DNA of 64,000 bases, from positions 744,001 through 808,000 of the forward strand of contig NW_017265142.1 of the NCBI RefSeq assembly GCF_001638985.1, read 5' to 3'. Shown here piece by piece: positions 11,316 to 24,952 of the stretch. The translations under genes were made by a program, and so were the position numbers. The stretch's first letter is position 1. The number at the start of each line of letters is the position of its first letter. The stretch comes from Phycomyces blakesleeanus NRRL 1555(-). Lineage: Eukaryota > Mucoromycota > Mucoromycetes > Mucorales > Phycomycetaceae. Under the pieces are notes generated by a model. That model searched no databases. It had not been told where the DNA came from and saw only the letters and a program-made list of their open reading frames with translations.

Positions 11316-11650
11316 CAGTTGATATCGGTGAACAAAATGGGTAGTTATAAGCAACCAGTAAGAGTTGACTTTTGCCAATTGGTCTTTTATATATGTTTTA
11401 GATGTTTAAGATGGTGAATATACTTGTAGAAAATATTACTGGACAACAGGTATCTAAGACATATTATCGTAGCTATTCTTTTAGCCAGAAATCAATTATC
11501 ATTTTGTATAAATAGTCAAGAAATATATTTAATAAAAAGCATCTTTATTCTTATCTAAAAACTATTCATAAACTTGACGATCCCCAGTGGTATTGATTCT
11601 GTGACTTAGTTACAAGTGCCAGAAAAGAAATACCAGATCGAGACTTGACA
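11316..11650 (+). repeat. LTR plus primer-site fragment
   Basis: This is the reverse complement of much of 42030-42340. It has an LTR-like promoter/polyadenylation layout (TATAAATAG, then AATAAAAAGC about 25 bp on). After GATCCCCAG comes TGGTATTGATTCTG, a plausible tRNA primer-binding site starting TGG, followed by the start of an internal region that stops near 11650. Interpreted as the truncated 5' end of an LTR retrotransposon. Confidence 0.5.
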
Positions 11651-11698
11651 AATAAACAAAGCAAATCATAACAAAAAAATTATTAAAAATGTATAATA

Positions 11699-11771
11699 AG
11701 CCCAACGGGGGGGTCGAACCCCCAACCTTGAGATTAAGAGTCTCACGCTCTACCGATTGAGCTAGCCGGGC
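11699..11771 (-). tRNA. tRNA-Lys (CTT)
   Basis: On the minus strand the acceptor arms GCCCGGC and GTTGGGC pair with G-T wobbles. The A box is TAGCTCAATCGGTAGAGC, the anticodon loop is CTCTTAA with anticodon CTT, and the T arm is GGGGGTTCGACCCCC. There is no intron. Short T-runs follow downstream. It sits head-on to tRNA-Met with LTR debris between them. Confidence 0.93.
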
Positions 11772-14475
11772 TACGTTACTTTTGACACGAAATGTAGTAA
11801 ACACAATCAGCGACAATTAAATTTCGGTTGTCTGGCAGTGTATTTATGTTGCAGAATTCTTTGTAATTCTAGAAAATTATATTCTATTATTATTATTTTT
11901 TGATTTTCCGATGGTGGCCGAGGCTGAATAGAAAGCAATTTTTCTATTTGTAGAGCAAAACACCAATAAGTACAACGAAAAGGCATTATTCTGTCAACAA
12001 TAACTTCAGGCAACTACACATCACTAGAAAAATAGGGTAATTTTATCTATGGCATAAGGTACTATTATTTGTGGAGTGGTAGCTTAAATTTCCATCACTT
12101 TTGTCTTTTTTATTTTGGACGGCAATGATAATGCTCGGTCTGTTTTATTGGATAATAAAACGAGTTTACTTTTTTTTGTAAAAAATGTCTGCGAGATTTC
12201 TTTTTGGGACTTGTAGCCATGTTACAGTCAATAGTTGTAGGGAACTTAAACCAAATGATATCTTTTGAGTGAGATAATAAAGCTTTTTATTGTGTAGTAT
12301 TTATTTATAAGTATGATAAGATTAATATTTATGATATTACTACAAATATTTTTGTTGTATATGCTCTACAGCTAATAAAATGTACATGACGACATGTTTT
12401 AACAAAGTGTATATTATTGTATTTTAGAATGAGGCAATCAATTACTGTTTAGAGAACTGCCCATTTTAACAATTGGAATAAACTATGTCATTTTGGAAGC
12501 TGATGTAATTTGGAAAGATATATATTAAATTGTGTTCCTGAACAATTTTCTATTCTTGTCAATTCTAAAGACTTAAAAAATAAAACATACACACAATATG
12601 TCAAACAACAATAATAATTCAGAATGCAAGTGCTCTAAATACTTTTCTAATAGCATGAGATTTGTTTTGGTGTCTACTCAAACACTCAGAAGACATGCAC
12701 AACAGGATACTGTGAGACAATATCAGTCAGAATCTTCTTGTAAGTTCAAATTTAAAAAAATTATTATTGAGACAATTTTAATTAAATATTTATTTTCATA
12801 TAATATAGCCTCAGTTGTAGAAGTAATGTCGAATAACAATGACATAGAGATTGACTTTGAAGACAATATTGATACCGAAGATTAAGTTGAAGGTATGCAT
12901 AGTATTTTTATTAAAGTTTTATAATCATTTATAATATCTAATAATTTGACTTTTTTTACCTAACAAAACATCTGAAGTCTTACCTCTTTTTGACATTGAT
13001 TCCTTGTTTGATTCTGAAAGCAAAGATAAGAGTGTCATTAAAGCAACCATTTTGGATATTTCTGACGATAAATCTGATGATGTTAGAGATTAGTACAAGA
13101 AGCATATATAAATCAATAAAGTCAACAAGTATTGATTTTTTTCAAATAGAGCACTTTTCTTTATCCAATATGCCAGTCGATCCTACTCATGCTTTCATTG
13201 CTTCTTTTGCTGCCTTCTTCATATCCAAATATGTTGTCAATTCTGGTGGTGCTGTTCTATTGAAGTTTCTTAACAAAGTATTGGCACACTTTGGATAGTC
13301 TTTCCGTCTTCCCCTCAGTATAAACAGTGTCAACTCTATGACTGGTCTCAGTGACATGACTCAAGGTATCCAGCGGTTTGTTGCATGTGGCAATTGTAAC
13401 AAAGTATACAAAGAGTCCAATGTTGTTCCAGAGTGCTGTAATTTCGAGTGACTCTCTGGTAGAGAATGTGGAAATACTCTTTTTTTTGCAACATCAAGAG
13501 CCTTGACTATCCCCAAAAAGATTTACATGTATAACTCCATAATCAAAACATTGTCTATCCTTTTTTGCTGCCCTGGATTCGAAGACACCATTAACCATTG
13601 AAGAATCAGAGTGCAAGTTCCAGGCATGATGTTTGACATTTACAATAGTACAAAGTGGAACAGTCTGAAGGATAGCAATGGTTTACCATTTGTGAATCAT
13701 GAGTGCTCCATAATGCTTACCATGAACATTGATTGGTTTCAACCTTTCAATGGGGTCACTTACTCTTGTGGTGCAATATATCTTTGCATCAACAACCTGC
13801 CAAGATTGGAACGGTACAAGAAGGAGAATGTTGTTCTCATTGGTCTTATGCCAGGGCCCAAGGAAGCAAAGTCAAGTGAGATCAATCACTACCTCCATCC
13901 CCTTGTTGCGGAACTCAACTAGTTGTATGGCAGTGTAGTGATGCCTACCATACAGTGCCCATCTGGTGCTCTTGTCCGTGCTGCCCTTCTTCTTGTTGTC
14001 TACGACATTTTTGCTGTCTGTAAGACTTGTGGGTTCACCTCTCATTCAAGCACATGTGCATGCAATAAGTGCAACCAACAGTTCCCTTGCCTTCCAGACT
14101 CCAATGCTGTGAACTACTCTGGGTTTGTGTTTTCTGAGTGGGTGCCTTGCACTGATGCCGAGTTGTGGAGAATGGCCAGCAGTGATGCACAGAGAAAGAG
14201 ATTGGAGAAGGAAAATGATGTCTAATGGTTAGAATTGCATGACCTGATTTATTTTAACCTCGTGGAGTGCACTGTCATCAATCCGATGCACAACCTGTAC
14301 CTCAGAACAGCAAAGAGGATAATGGAGAAATAGAGATTTTCAGGTCTCATCACAGATGCACACTTGGCCGAAATACAGTTGGATGCTGACAAGCTTGTAC
14401 TGCCAGAGGACTACACGCCATTAGGGACAAAGATCAGGCGTGGCTTCCCATTCATGAAGGCCGACAAGTGGAAGT

Positions 14476-15008
14476 TGTTGTAAATGAGTATTGACTACTG
14501 CTGTAATTGAGAATAAGTCTGAAGAAAATAATATAAGGCCTCAGCTATTCCAGTCAAAGGTGTCTACCGATTACTTTATTATTTAACACACAGGTTTAGT
14601 GTGCATGATAGTGATTATATTTCATATGATGATATCCTCATAATATGGGATATATCAGTGGATTATTATAAGCATAATTATAACTCATAAACACATTTAC
14701 TTTTGATGTTAATACTTCATTGGGACTACACACATTTATATAATTAATCATACATTAATTATCCCAAGATCACATTGCTCTGATTAAGGCTCAGATAGGA
14801 TTGATTACCTGACCCCAGTTATATAATTTTCCCAATCCAAAACAATATAAATAGCAGTAGTAGTTCAGTGTAGAAACCTGATCAAACTTTGATACAAAAT
14901 CCTTTCTCAATAAACAAAGCCTATACAAGTTCTCATGAATCTTCGTTCCTAATCTCAAATCTTCAATTCTTCCTCTTAAAAACTTCTTCAACTTCAACCA
15001 CCACAACA
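14476..15008 (+). mobile_element. Solo LTR, family LTR1, sense on plus
   Basis: 533 bp starting TGTTGTAAATGAG and ending CCACCACAACA, flanked by the 5-bp duplication GAAGT (14471-14475 and 15009-15013). The empty site is seen in A2. TATAAATAGC and AATAAACAAAG near its 3' half fit LTR promoter and polyadenylation signals and set the orientation. Confidence 0.93.
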
Positions 15009-15536
15009 GAAGTCTTGGTGCTTGGTGTACTCTCCTGTTCTCCTGCGTGGTCGTCTACCTGAAGCTCATCTTGGTAACTGGACAACGTTTGTTAATGCAT
15101 GCCAGTACCTTTCAATGCCAAGCATATCCATGGCTCACCTTGATGAAGCCCATCAATATTTGGAGGCTTTCTGCAGAGAGTGCGAGAAGTTGTATAAAGC
15201 CCTGTTCCTTTTGCCAAACATGCATCTCCATCTTCATCTGTGAGAGACTGTACTGAACTTTGGCCTGGTTTATGGCTATTGGCTTTTTAGTTTCGAAAGA
15301 TGCAATGATATCTTAAAAAACTATGCAAAAAATAGAAAAGACGGATTTGAGGGAACCTATATGAAGAAGTATCTTGAAGAAGCATACCAGAGAGATCTTA
15401 TTCGCCAAACTTTGCCAATAATTTGACCTGAGCATTTGACAATCATCCTTGAGCTCACTGCATTCACTGCTAATTTCATAGCCACTTCCACTTCCACTGC
15501 CACCTCAATCCAATTCGATATCAATGCTTTTCTTGA

Positions 15537-16167
15537 TGTTGTGAGGAGAAAATAAAGCAAAATATAATATAGACAAAAGAATTTGTGAGAACTTGTGTAG
15601 GTTGTTTATTTCAAAAGAAAAGTAAAGAATGATCAAATTCAATCGTTTTTCTACATGGAATTATCTACTGATATTTATATGTTTTTCTAATTTGTAATTC
15701 AGTGTGTGCTTAAGTAATCTTTATCATGATGAGTCATCTTCCAGGAGTATTGTTCTTCTGGAAAGATCTGGAAAGACCAATTGATATGATACTTCTCCAG
15801 TCAGATCAGTCCAAGAGTTTTGGTAAAGAAGAGCATTTATGATATTGGTAATATTTTAGTATTCCAACCCAGATACTTGGGTAATGTTTCATAATATTAA
15901 ATAGTTGTAATTGTAGTCTCTCAATTAAGTATTTGTATAATAAAAGAAATATGTAGATGAAATATAATGATGCCATATATATAATGTATATGTATTTTTA
16001 TATCCCATGTCATGGTGATAATAATAAATAATCAATTATATGTATGATGATCTGTGTATTAGATAATATCATAAAGGGAGATCCGTTTGACTGGAATAGC
16101 TGAGGATATTATTTTATCCTTCAGTCTTACTCTCAGATTTAGCAGTAATCAATACTCATTCACAACA
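15537..16167 (-). mobile_element. Solo LTR, diverged LTR1 subfamily
   Basis: 631 bp from TGTTGTGAGGAG to ATTCACAACA, flanked by CTTGA (15532-15536 and 16168-16172). A2 shows the empty site. The right ~90 bp (GACTGGAATAGCTGAGG to CACAACA) matches the right end of 38474-39005, so its sense strand is minus. The middle is diverged and about 100 bp longer. Confidence 0.92.
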
Positions 16168-18200
16168 CTTGATTCTCCTGAGATCAACTTTGATATTGTC
16201 AAGGGAAACGAGCCTTTGCCCCCTTCCGCACTTCCTTTAGCTCTAAAGGGGGAGATTCCTATGAATGAATCTGAGTATGAGCATTTGTTAGAATACTATT
16301 GCGAGACATACAATGATCAAACTCTTGTTCACTATTGTCAGGCTGGTCATTCCGATAATTTTATTAACAATCGGATACAGAAGTTTGAATCAATCAATAT
16401 TCTTGGGCAAATCTACAAGAGTAAAACGAAGAATCAGCGCAGGTCGTTCATGCAAGCCTTGTTTGAGACAAGTGATGGTAGAAGTACCAAGCCGTACACA
16501 GGTCAAATTCAGTACCTCTTTGTCAATACTGCTGTAAACTTGTTTGCTGGTCATGCGAGCCAGCATGTATTTGCATATGTATGATGGTACAAGGAAGTTT
16601 TACTTCAGCCCAGAGCAGGAGAAGGAGTTGAGGTGAATGAGGTGGGGTTCGAAGATGACAGCATGAACAGCATTCTCCCAGTGCATAGAATCTGCTATCC
16701 AGTCGCAGTAGGCGAGCCCCTTGGTCTAGAAGGCAAAGTTCAGATGTGTGTAGTTCCTTTGCCACGAAAAATATATATTTAGATTCAAATACAAAAATAA
16801 AACACATATAAAAAAGAAATATTAATTAATACAGACTAATATATATAGCTGCACGTTTATTTTTTATTATTTGTATAAATTTTTGTTTGTACTTGGCATG
16901 CTATACATACATCTGTATACATCATGCTAATCCATAAACATAAACAAGTAGAAAATAGACTCTAAAATAGTTGGCAAGAAAAAAATGATTTATTTTGAAA
17001 AGCACCAATCTGGTAAAGTGACTGCCAAATTCTCGGAAATGCTCACTTCTTTCTCATAAGGGATGTACTTTTTCAAGCTTTCTGAAATTTTCTTCAAATG
17101 GATAACAGTAAGTTCATCAATAGTACTAATAAACGTCTGGAGCTGGTTTAAAGAATAAATAGTATTAATAAAGTATTATTATTTTCTTTAAAACATAAAT
17201 AGATGTTTAACATTACCTCATCAGTTCTCCAGCTGGAATGATATGCCCGCACTTTGTTATTTCCATCCAACTCACCATCAGATATCACATCAATAGAAAG
17301 AATATTTCCGCAATCATATCGATTCTTGCCCGTCATGAATAGCCTCTGTGTATGTCTGGTACGTGATAATACAACGGTCAAGAAGCTACCAAAGAATATT
17401 GTATTAAAGCATTAAATCAATAGTAAATTAACTTTATTTTAAAACTTACGGTCTTCTTTCTGTTGCGTCTTCTTCCAGCTTTATTTCTAGCTATAATCTT
17501 CTCTGTTGAGGTCCAGAAGACTCGCACTTGATTTTGGTAGTGATTCTTTATTATATTCATAATGACACTCTTTGACACATTTGTGCAACATCTTTAAGGT
17601 CTCAGGTACTTGAAGAGAGCCAGTGCAAGTGTCTTGTTATACTTATTGCCATACGTGCCAGTCATTGACCATGCTGATCTATTATTATTCTCAGCAACTT
17701 TGAGCAGGTCTGTGCTAACAAAGTTCGGTTTCTTGATGTATCTATTGATAAGTTGCTATAAAAATAGTATTAGATATATTAATCAGTAATGTTATTATTA
17801 TCAATTTACTTACAGAAATCAAGGGATGATGTTTCACTCCAAGGTCAAGATCATCATCCATAGAAGAAGAAGAATCTGCTGGTACAGCAGAAGGCATCAC
17901 GGAATTTTGGCTGGTCATTGACTTTTTTATTTCGGCATTTTCAGTCATTAGCTGAAGGACTGAGTTCTTCAAAAATTCATTTGTCTTGTTGGACAAATCC
18001 AGATCATTCTTCAAATAAGTTATTGCATCAGTCACTCCTTTTGCATTTTCTTGCAAGGATTGCATCGACACATTGTTGGCTGCCAACAAGGTAAGGACGT
18101 GATCCATTGGGGTCACAGCGACTTGAAATTCAGGGGCTGTGTCAACTGCTACTTCTGGCGTTGATGTATCAATTGGAGCAACAACCACTGCAAAAACCAT

Positions 18201-19862
18201 TGGGAATTATTATAATAATAGGTTTTGATTATCAGGATATTTTGTCACATAAAAATGAATTACTCGTAAATATTAAGGAAATCATAGTTGACAAGTTATT
18301 GAATAAAGTGTCAAAAATAATTGAATATTATCTTATTCCAAAAATAAAAACTGGGAGTTTAGGTATAATGTCTGTGTATCAACTGTTCTCGGGGATCAAT
18401 TATATAGACTATTCCAAATGCAGAACAATGTATTATCTACCGCTGATTACACCTGTAATTTGATGTAGGCCTTGTTTTTGTAATAACAGGCGTAATAACA
18501 GGGCACTTCTTTAATGTTTATTGGCTAAATGAATTGAAGAAAAAATTCTCATAGGTGCAAATGCTAAGCACGAGTTACTCAATTGGATATTGTTTTGTTT
18601 TGAAAAATGGTTTTTTATTTGTTTTTATTTTGGATAAAAAAAGCCTTTTTTTTTGGCAATAATAAGAATTCTATATAGTATTACTATTAAATACACTAAT
18701 CTGTTATATTGTATTTCTTATAAATTTTGTTTCGGAATTTTTTGAATTAATAAACTCGGATAGTGAGTATATATGCTTACTGAAGCTATTTAATTAAAGG
18801 GAGTAGAAAGATACTTACATACTGTTAGAATAATTTGTTAATAATGGAATAAAACACAGATTTATATTATCAAAAGCTATGAGCCGATGCGTCATTCAAG
18901 TATATATTACAAAGAAAGGAATATAAAACATATACATACATATTTACTAAAGGAACATGTCTTGTCCTTGAGTACCGGTCATATAAGAATGTGAAGAACC
19001 ATTTCAACTATAAAAAAGGAGAGTGAGAATGCTGATATAAAAAAACAAAACAAAATAAAAACAACACAATAATAAAATGAATAACACGTACCCTTATATT
19101 CTTTAAATGATTTGTTTTTACTGACCATATGTAAATCAAAGGTGAGCTATATTTAAAGTAGATGTTAGATATTGTTTTTAATACTGGGAAGAAGATGTTG
19201 ATATAGATATATACGTACATGCCACCAATATGTTTTTGTGTTTTTTTTTGTCTGCACCAGTTATATCAGAGAAATATATGTAATGGCTATTTAAAGTAAT
19301 TTATAGTTAGTAAAATAATGATATATTTAATAGTAAAGTACCTCTTGTATAATGAAAGACACCTGCATCATATGTATATATTAAGGGTGCCTAAAGTGAA
19401 ACATAGTAGGATTAAAAGAGTGTTATTTTTATTAATATTATTAAAGAGTAGAGAAAAACAGAAAAAGGTGGGAAAATAAAAAACAGTGTTTGAAAAAGCC
19501 GTAGACCCTGAAAAAGTTATTAGACTGTTTCTCTTACTTTGAAAAAAAAATTGTCTACTAATTATAGCTTTATATGTTTCATAAAACAATTGTTACTTAC
19601 TATATACCTAAAGAAGTTGTTTTCTAGCTCAATTTTTTTCAAAATAATATATTTCGATCTCCTCGATCATTTAAATAAAGAAGTATTTACACACTCATAC
19701 ACTTGCTCAACTTGCTCGCTTAATCATTAACATAATTGTTTAATTACTCAATTACTCTACAATTCTTTACGTGTAAAGTACTCTCTTAAAAATTTATTAA
19801 AATAGAAATATCAAGTAATATATACCAGAAACTTATTATTTTATTATATAAAAATACAGATA
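18201..19862. other. Element C subterminal arm
   Basis: 1.7 kb without a long reading frame, corresponding to the arm that carries the third gene in E1 and B. Several GT-AG bounded mini-exon candidates occur on minus (for example around 18960-19010 and 19340-19390). I could not align them to the E1/B third gene. Confidence 0.35.
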
Positions 19863-21066
19863 ATGGCTTCAAGAACTAACATCAACCAGAACGCACGTAC
19901 CAATGGATCAACATCTAGGCCATTGATCAACGCAGTCAACACTGGGCATATAGAATCGTCAAATCCAATGATTGCTCCTAGACCAGAAAATATGTCAATT
20001 CCAGTGTCAGAGTTTAATGATGTAGTCAGTCTTCTCGCTACACTCAATGACAAAATGACAGCTGTTAGTTCCGATGTTAGTGAATTGAAAGGTAATTAAA
20101 CACAAACTATATTGTTTTCCAATAGACTGACTATTTGAACAGTACAATGCCAGGTGGGTGCTCAATCGACTGGCATGCAAGCCGTTCTGGATTCTGATAT
20201 GGATCCTCAGGACATCATAAGCAGCTCAAGACACCCAAAGATCTCAGTAAGCTCAAATACTAAAATTATAAAAACAATCTCCCTTTAAATCTAACATCAA
20301 TATACCTTTAATAGAGTATTATTCGGGGGCGGTAAGAGATATTAATCTTAAGACAGATGATTTGGAGTTGATCAGAGAGAATGATGATAAACCAACTTGG
20401 GATGTCAATGTTGGTTTGTCTGACGAGTTTAACAAGAATCTTGCAAGTGATTTGATGCTTTACATTCGTCGTCAACCTGTAGCAGCCATGGTACCACCAA
20501 AAGAGCTATGTGGTATAATTGTAAACAGCTATTACAATCGCTTGGCTGCTAGTAAGCTTACTGAAGAAGACAGACAGACAAACACTACCTCAAACAGAAG
20601 AGGAAATAGAAAGACTGCTGTAAGCATTTCTATTTATAATAATTCAATTTTGACAAGTATACTTAAAATATTATATATATTGTAGCTTAATAAAAGGAGA
20701 AAAAGAACGTACACAAAGCATAAGGATGCCGTCACTGAAAAGTTTAATCAGGATTATAATGGCGTTTTTTACAGAGATGCAATGTCTGGTGATGAGACAG
20801 AAACCGATACTTCTGTTGTTGCATCTCGTCCTGATTGGCGTAGTGATGAGGTAATGTTTTATATAAAATGGTTTTTCTGTTGTTTGATTCCTGATGTATA
20901 TATACATTTATAGTTGAATACCATGTTTAACTTTCTTGATGAGCTCGCCAGAGATGACTTGGGAAAAAGAGCAATGCAGTTGAAGTCGCGGAGTCATGTG
21001 TTAGTACACAAGACAATTCCTCGTGGCTTGGTCACAAAAATGCCTACGTGGTCAAAACGCATATAA
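19863..21066 (+). CDS. Element C second gene, apparently intact
   Basis: Exons about 19863-20091, 20143-20246, 20317-20619, 20686-20850 and 20914-21066 join without stops. The N-terminus is Asn/Thr-rich, then helical (EFNDVVSLLATLNDKM). Exon 3 has the conserved segment with W-D-V-N-V and a helical block ending in NSYYNRL. Exon 4 carries AMSGDETETD then ASRPDWRSDE (to 20850). The last exon ends MPTWSKRI. The family signature is an acidic Ser patch, RPxWRSDE at an exon end, and Trp near the C-terminus. It converges on the transposase gene, 107 bp apart. A role as an end-binding TnpA-like subunit is inferred from gene order only. Confidence 0.65.
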
Positions 21067-24000
21067 TAAAATTTCTGTCTTTTTAGTTGCACTCTTTATT
21101 ACATCTCTTTTTATGTCTATGAACTATGTTATATATTATTATTATTATTTTAAAAAAAAGATAGAGTATTTTATTAAGCGTACAGCTTTCTTGGCAGAGG
21201 AATAACAACGACTTTTGCCGCACCACTACCAGACACATGACTTCCAATTGCAATTGGCGACAAGATGCGGTGGACAGGCAGAATGTTGTCGTAGTCATAC
21301 TTCAGAAATTCTGGCTCATACAACTCGATGCCCTGCTTGATTCTAGGTTGATGGCGAGGAATTTTGTACCACTCAACGAAGGCAAATACGTGTTGGGGGT
21401 TGTGACAAGGGGAAAGGTTGGTGTGCGTGAGGTTTGGTGTAAAATCGTGCAAGAACAAGTACTTAATACGACCAGCATATCTTTCCTCAGAGTCTCCACT
21501 TTTTTCAATAAATTTCGCTTGTATATGCAATCCTCTCACGACCAAGCCTTCTCCACCTGTGTAAACTTGTCCAAGAAGATTGATGGACGAAATCTTCTGG
21601 ATTCGGTCATTCACAAACCAACAATTCCTGATTGTTGTCTTGGCACTGCAAAGAGAATCATCATCATACTCAATTTTATAGAAATCAAGCAGACAATCAT
21701 ACTCGGATTTTCTCATTGTTGTTGGTGGCTTCAAACACAATGGTAGAGCGGAAAGAGGTAGAGGTTCGTTGCCAAATGTTTGCTTTGAAGGCTTTTCAGC
21801 AGATTGTAGGAACGTTGGCAAGTGAAAGAATGATGGTATCAAAGGATGTGGCGAAAGTGCAGGATTATAGATTTTACGACCAGACAGCTTGAGAAAGAGA
21901 GAGAGGAGTAAAGGGCTGATAACATTTCTGAGATGCGCTTGACAAAAGTCACCATTGTAAGAACTCTCAAGAAACCTTTTCATGTAGGTATTCTCGAACC
22001 CACTCTTCTGGTTTGTCTCAAACCCTTTCAATACACCATTATAGCGCTCAAAGCTAAATAGCCAAAATCCATAAATTGGCCCAAAGTCCTCAATCATTTC
22101 TTTTAGATGGAGATGGAGATGCATGTTTTGCGTGAATACATCTGGTTTATAAAAGTCTTCACAACCAACACAGAACTCCTCCAAACTTTCGTGAGCTTTT
22201 TTGATCCCATTTTTGGTGATACTTGGCTTCGTCAATTCTCTGCATGCATTGACAAAATGGATCCAATTGCCAAGCAGATCATCTCGCAGGCGTGTCTTAA
22301 GCAGAACAGGAGAGTATATCAGGCACCATGATTTCCACTCATCTGCCTTCATAAATGGAAATTTCTTTCCAATCTTTATCTTCAGAGTCGTATACCCTAC
22401 AGGGAGTACCATTCTATTAGCCTCTTCCTGCATCTCTACAAAATCTTTGTCATCAAGCAAATTGTTTGCAATCCAAATATCCATCATTCGTTTTGCAGTC
22501 CCGAGAAAAAGGTTGTGCATGGGATTGATAATGGTTGCACGCACTGGCTCAAAGTACACAAGTCGATGAAGCTCAGACCAACGAACACCATTCTCAATCT
22601 CCAATCGCTTTCTCTCCGTCAATGTCTTTGCATTCTTCCACAGGTTTGCATGTCTGCGATTTTCTTCTTTTGTGCGGCCTACCCATTCCGAAAACTTAAG
22701 CCCAAAATAGTTTACAGCAGTGGTCCCATCAACACGAGCAAACTGACAATTGCATTTGTAGCATGCACATGTGCTGTTGTGAGATGTAAACCCACACGTC
22801 TTTCTTGCAGCAGGGATGTCGCATGCAACCATCAACAGAGCAGCATGCACCAGAGCACCTGAGCAGTTATATGTATCAATTGTGATACCTTTATACAATA
22901 GCATAAGTTCATCAACAAGAGGACGCAAATAGTTATTGATCTCGTCAGTGCTTGCTTCTTTAGGTCCAGACATCAATCCAACAAGAATGACATTTTCTGC
23001 CTTGTTCCGCTCTTCTCTCGGCAGATTGTTAATTGTCAGGTATATCGCACCACAAGAATATGTTACTCCATCAAATGGTTGAAACCAATCAATGTTCAGT
23101 GTCAATAGTAATGATCGTTCCTTCGAAACAAACTGGACACCATCCTCATCCACTAATTCGTTCCACATCTTTCCATCATATACATTGAATAAAGTACCAT
23201 CAACTTTTGGTTCACGATTCCATCTGTTGATCATACTTTCAAAAGAAGGACGTGTAAACATTTTTTTCAAGGTAGTTGTCAACGAGTTATAAACAAATGT
23301 GCACTTTGGAATCATGGCGTTCTTCATACTAGACTTGTACAGATCATTCTTACAATGCATCTTACTACCAACTCTTTTGAAATTGCAGGATGTATGTGTG
23401 TTGTTGCTGTAATCGTACAATGTGTGACAATTACTGCATGCTACATATTTTGATATGCCGTTTGTCAAGTCATTGTATCCTCACTGGAAAAAAGTAGAAA
23501 AATACTGATATGTATATATGGGCAAACGGTACTGGAATAACGTGATATATCATAGTTGATATTTTTTTCCACTAGGTTTTAAGGTCATCTAGCACTGTAT
23601 GTGCGAGACTTACAAACACTACAGTATATGTAGATGGGGGGTTCCGCAAGTAAGGTTTGGTAGCACTTTTGATATACTCGTTATGCTTAATAAATAAATA
23701 AAAATATTTAAAACTACGGATTTATCTCGGTATTCTTGACACAGAACAGGAAAGGTCAAAGACAGATTACATCATGTATATTGCTCCAATGGTTTATCTG
23801 TACTACACCTCACCTTTACTGACCACCTTTACTAACCACCTATACTGACAGTTCTTTAAAACCTCCAATCATCAACAGCATAAAAACACGTCTTTAAAAT
23901 TATGGACCAGTAATATGTTCTTTATTTATTTGGTTTCCTGTTCTTGTTAGGTTGGTAATGGTTTACGCTTTTATTTTTATTGGAAAGAATAGAATGTTTC

Positions 24001-24371
24001 TAGGTTTCAAATCTAATAAAGCTATTCTATATCCTCAGCTACTTCTTGCTCGGCAAGCTTGTTATATTTGGGATGAAAAATTTTCTACAAAAAACAAATA
24101 CCTGAAGAAAATGAGGTGCTCGTTACCTTTTTTTAGGGGTAAGAGCAGTACTCTTTGAGAATAGATAAAACATTAGTGATGGGAGTGCGTGCGTGTTTTA
24201 TACTGCAAATTTTATGGACTAATTAATACTTACATTGGAAGTACCCAGTACAAATGGACAAAGAAATAAAACATTTACAGTAAAGCACGGGATTATGATT
24301 TCTTTGACTATAAAACGATAGGAAAGAATTAATTTTTGTGAATTGCGTGATAGAATGATTGATTTACATAC

Positions 24372-24952
24372 CAAAGGCAAAAGATTTCTTTGCAGACCAA
24401 GATATTATCTGTAAAGTGGTAATATCGTCTCTAGTAGAGAATATACATTAATATACAGTATAAATAATATTATTGTATTTATAGAAGTAAATAAAAGGCT
24501 TACCATGGCAATGACGGTAGCATGGGATGGAAGTTCTTGAGGAATGGCACGTTCGTAAGAGGGATGTTTATCTATAATAGAAATTATATTCAGTTAGATA
24601 AATATTAAAAAGAAATAGATTAAAATAAAATAGAATATTACTGTGTCAATATCCGTGTTTGATTGTAGAGAGTATTTTTGGCGATGTGGCCTATATTAAA
24701 GAAAGAAAAAAGTCAGAATGATTGTATGGAACGATGACATAAAGTATATTTACTAACCCTGGCTAATCCGGATGACTGTTGTGAAGATGGCGCATCAGAA
24801 TGAGACGAAGAGTGAGTTTCTATGACATTAAAATATATTGTTATTTTTTAGTTATACATAAAGAAGTATATATTTCTTTTAAAACAAAGAAAGTGCCTTA
24901 CCATAAAATCTTGCGAGTGTAAAGAGTGAAGAGAGAGAAACAGAGAGAATAC
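24372..24952 (-). CDS. Element B third gene: small spliced gene of unknown function
   Basis: Exons on minus are 24952-24902 (51 nt), 24819-24758 (62), 24690-24642 (49) and 24571-24504 (68), with a possible further exon 24408-24372. The 62/49/68 set matches E1 in length, order and phase, and the peptides align (SDAPSSQ, PKILSTIKHGY, QELPSHATVIAM). The 51-nt exon reads as a hydrophobic Leu/Ser/Phe stretch that might be part of a signal or membrane segment. A TGA in the 49-nt exon stands where E1 has GAA, so this copy may be inactive. The start codon is not identified. Divergent from the second gene at 25492. Confidence 0.5.

Larger units (their letters stand above)
12598..16782 (+). pseudogene. 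A1 transposase, multiply decayed and split by two LTRs
   Basis: It follows the A2 transposase from the CKCSKY...LRRHAQ exon (12598) through the acidic exon, NIDWFQPF, NNLPRLERY, GLMPGPKEA, the DPMHN-equivalent (NPMHNLYL) and the terminal PLPRKIYI before a TAG at 16780. Stops abound, for example TAG at 13297-13299 where A2 has CAG, TAG at about 13921, and TAA at 14223. Most differences from A2 are C-to-T or G-to-A. LTR insertions at 14476 and 15537 split it further. Not functional. Confidence 0.85.

Noticed and set aside
11591..11597. CCCAGTGG words at about 11591 and 41933 as CACTG element ends
   Set aside because: They sit at the LTR/primer-site junction of retrotransposon stubs and lack the AAAAA-rich terminal repeat.
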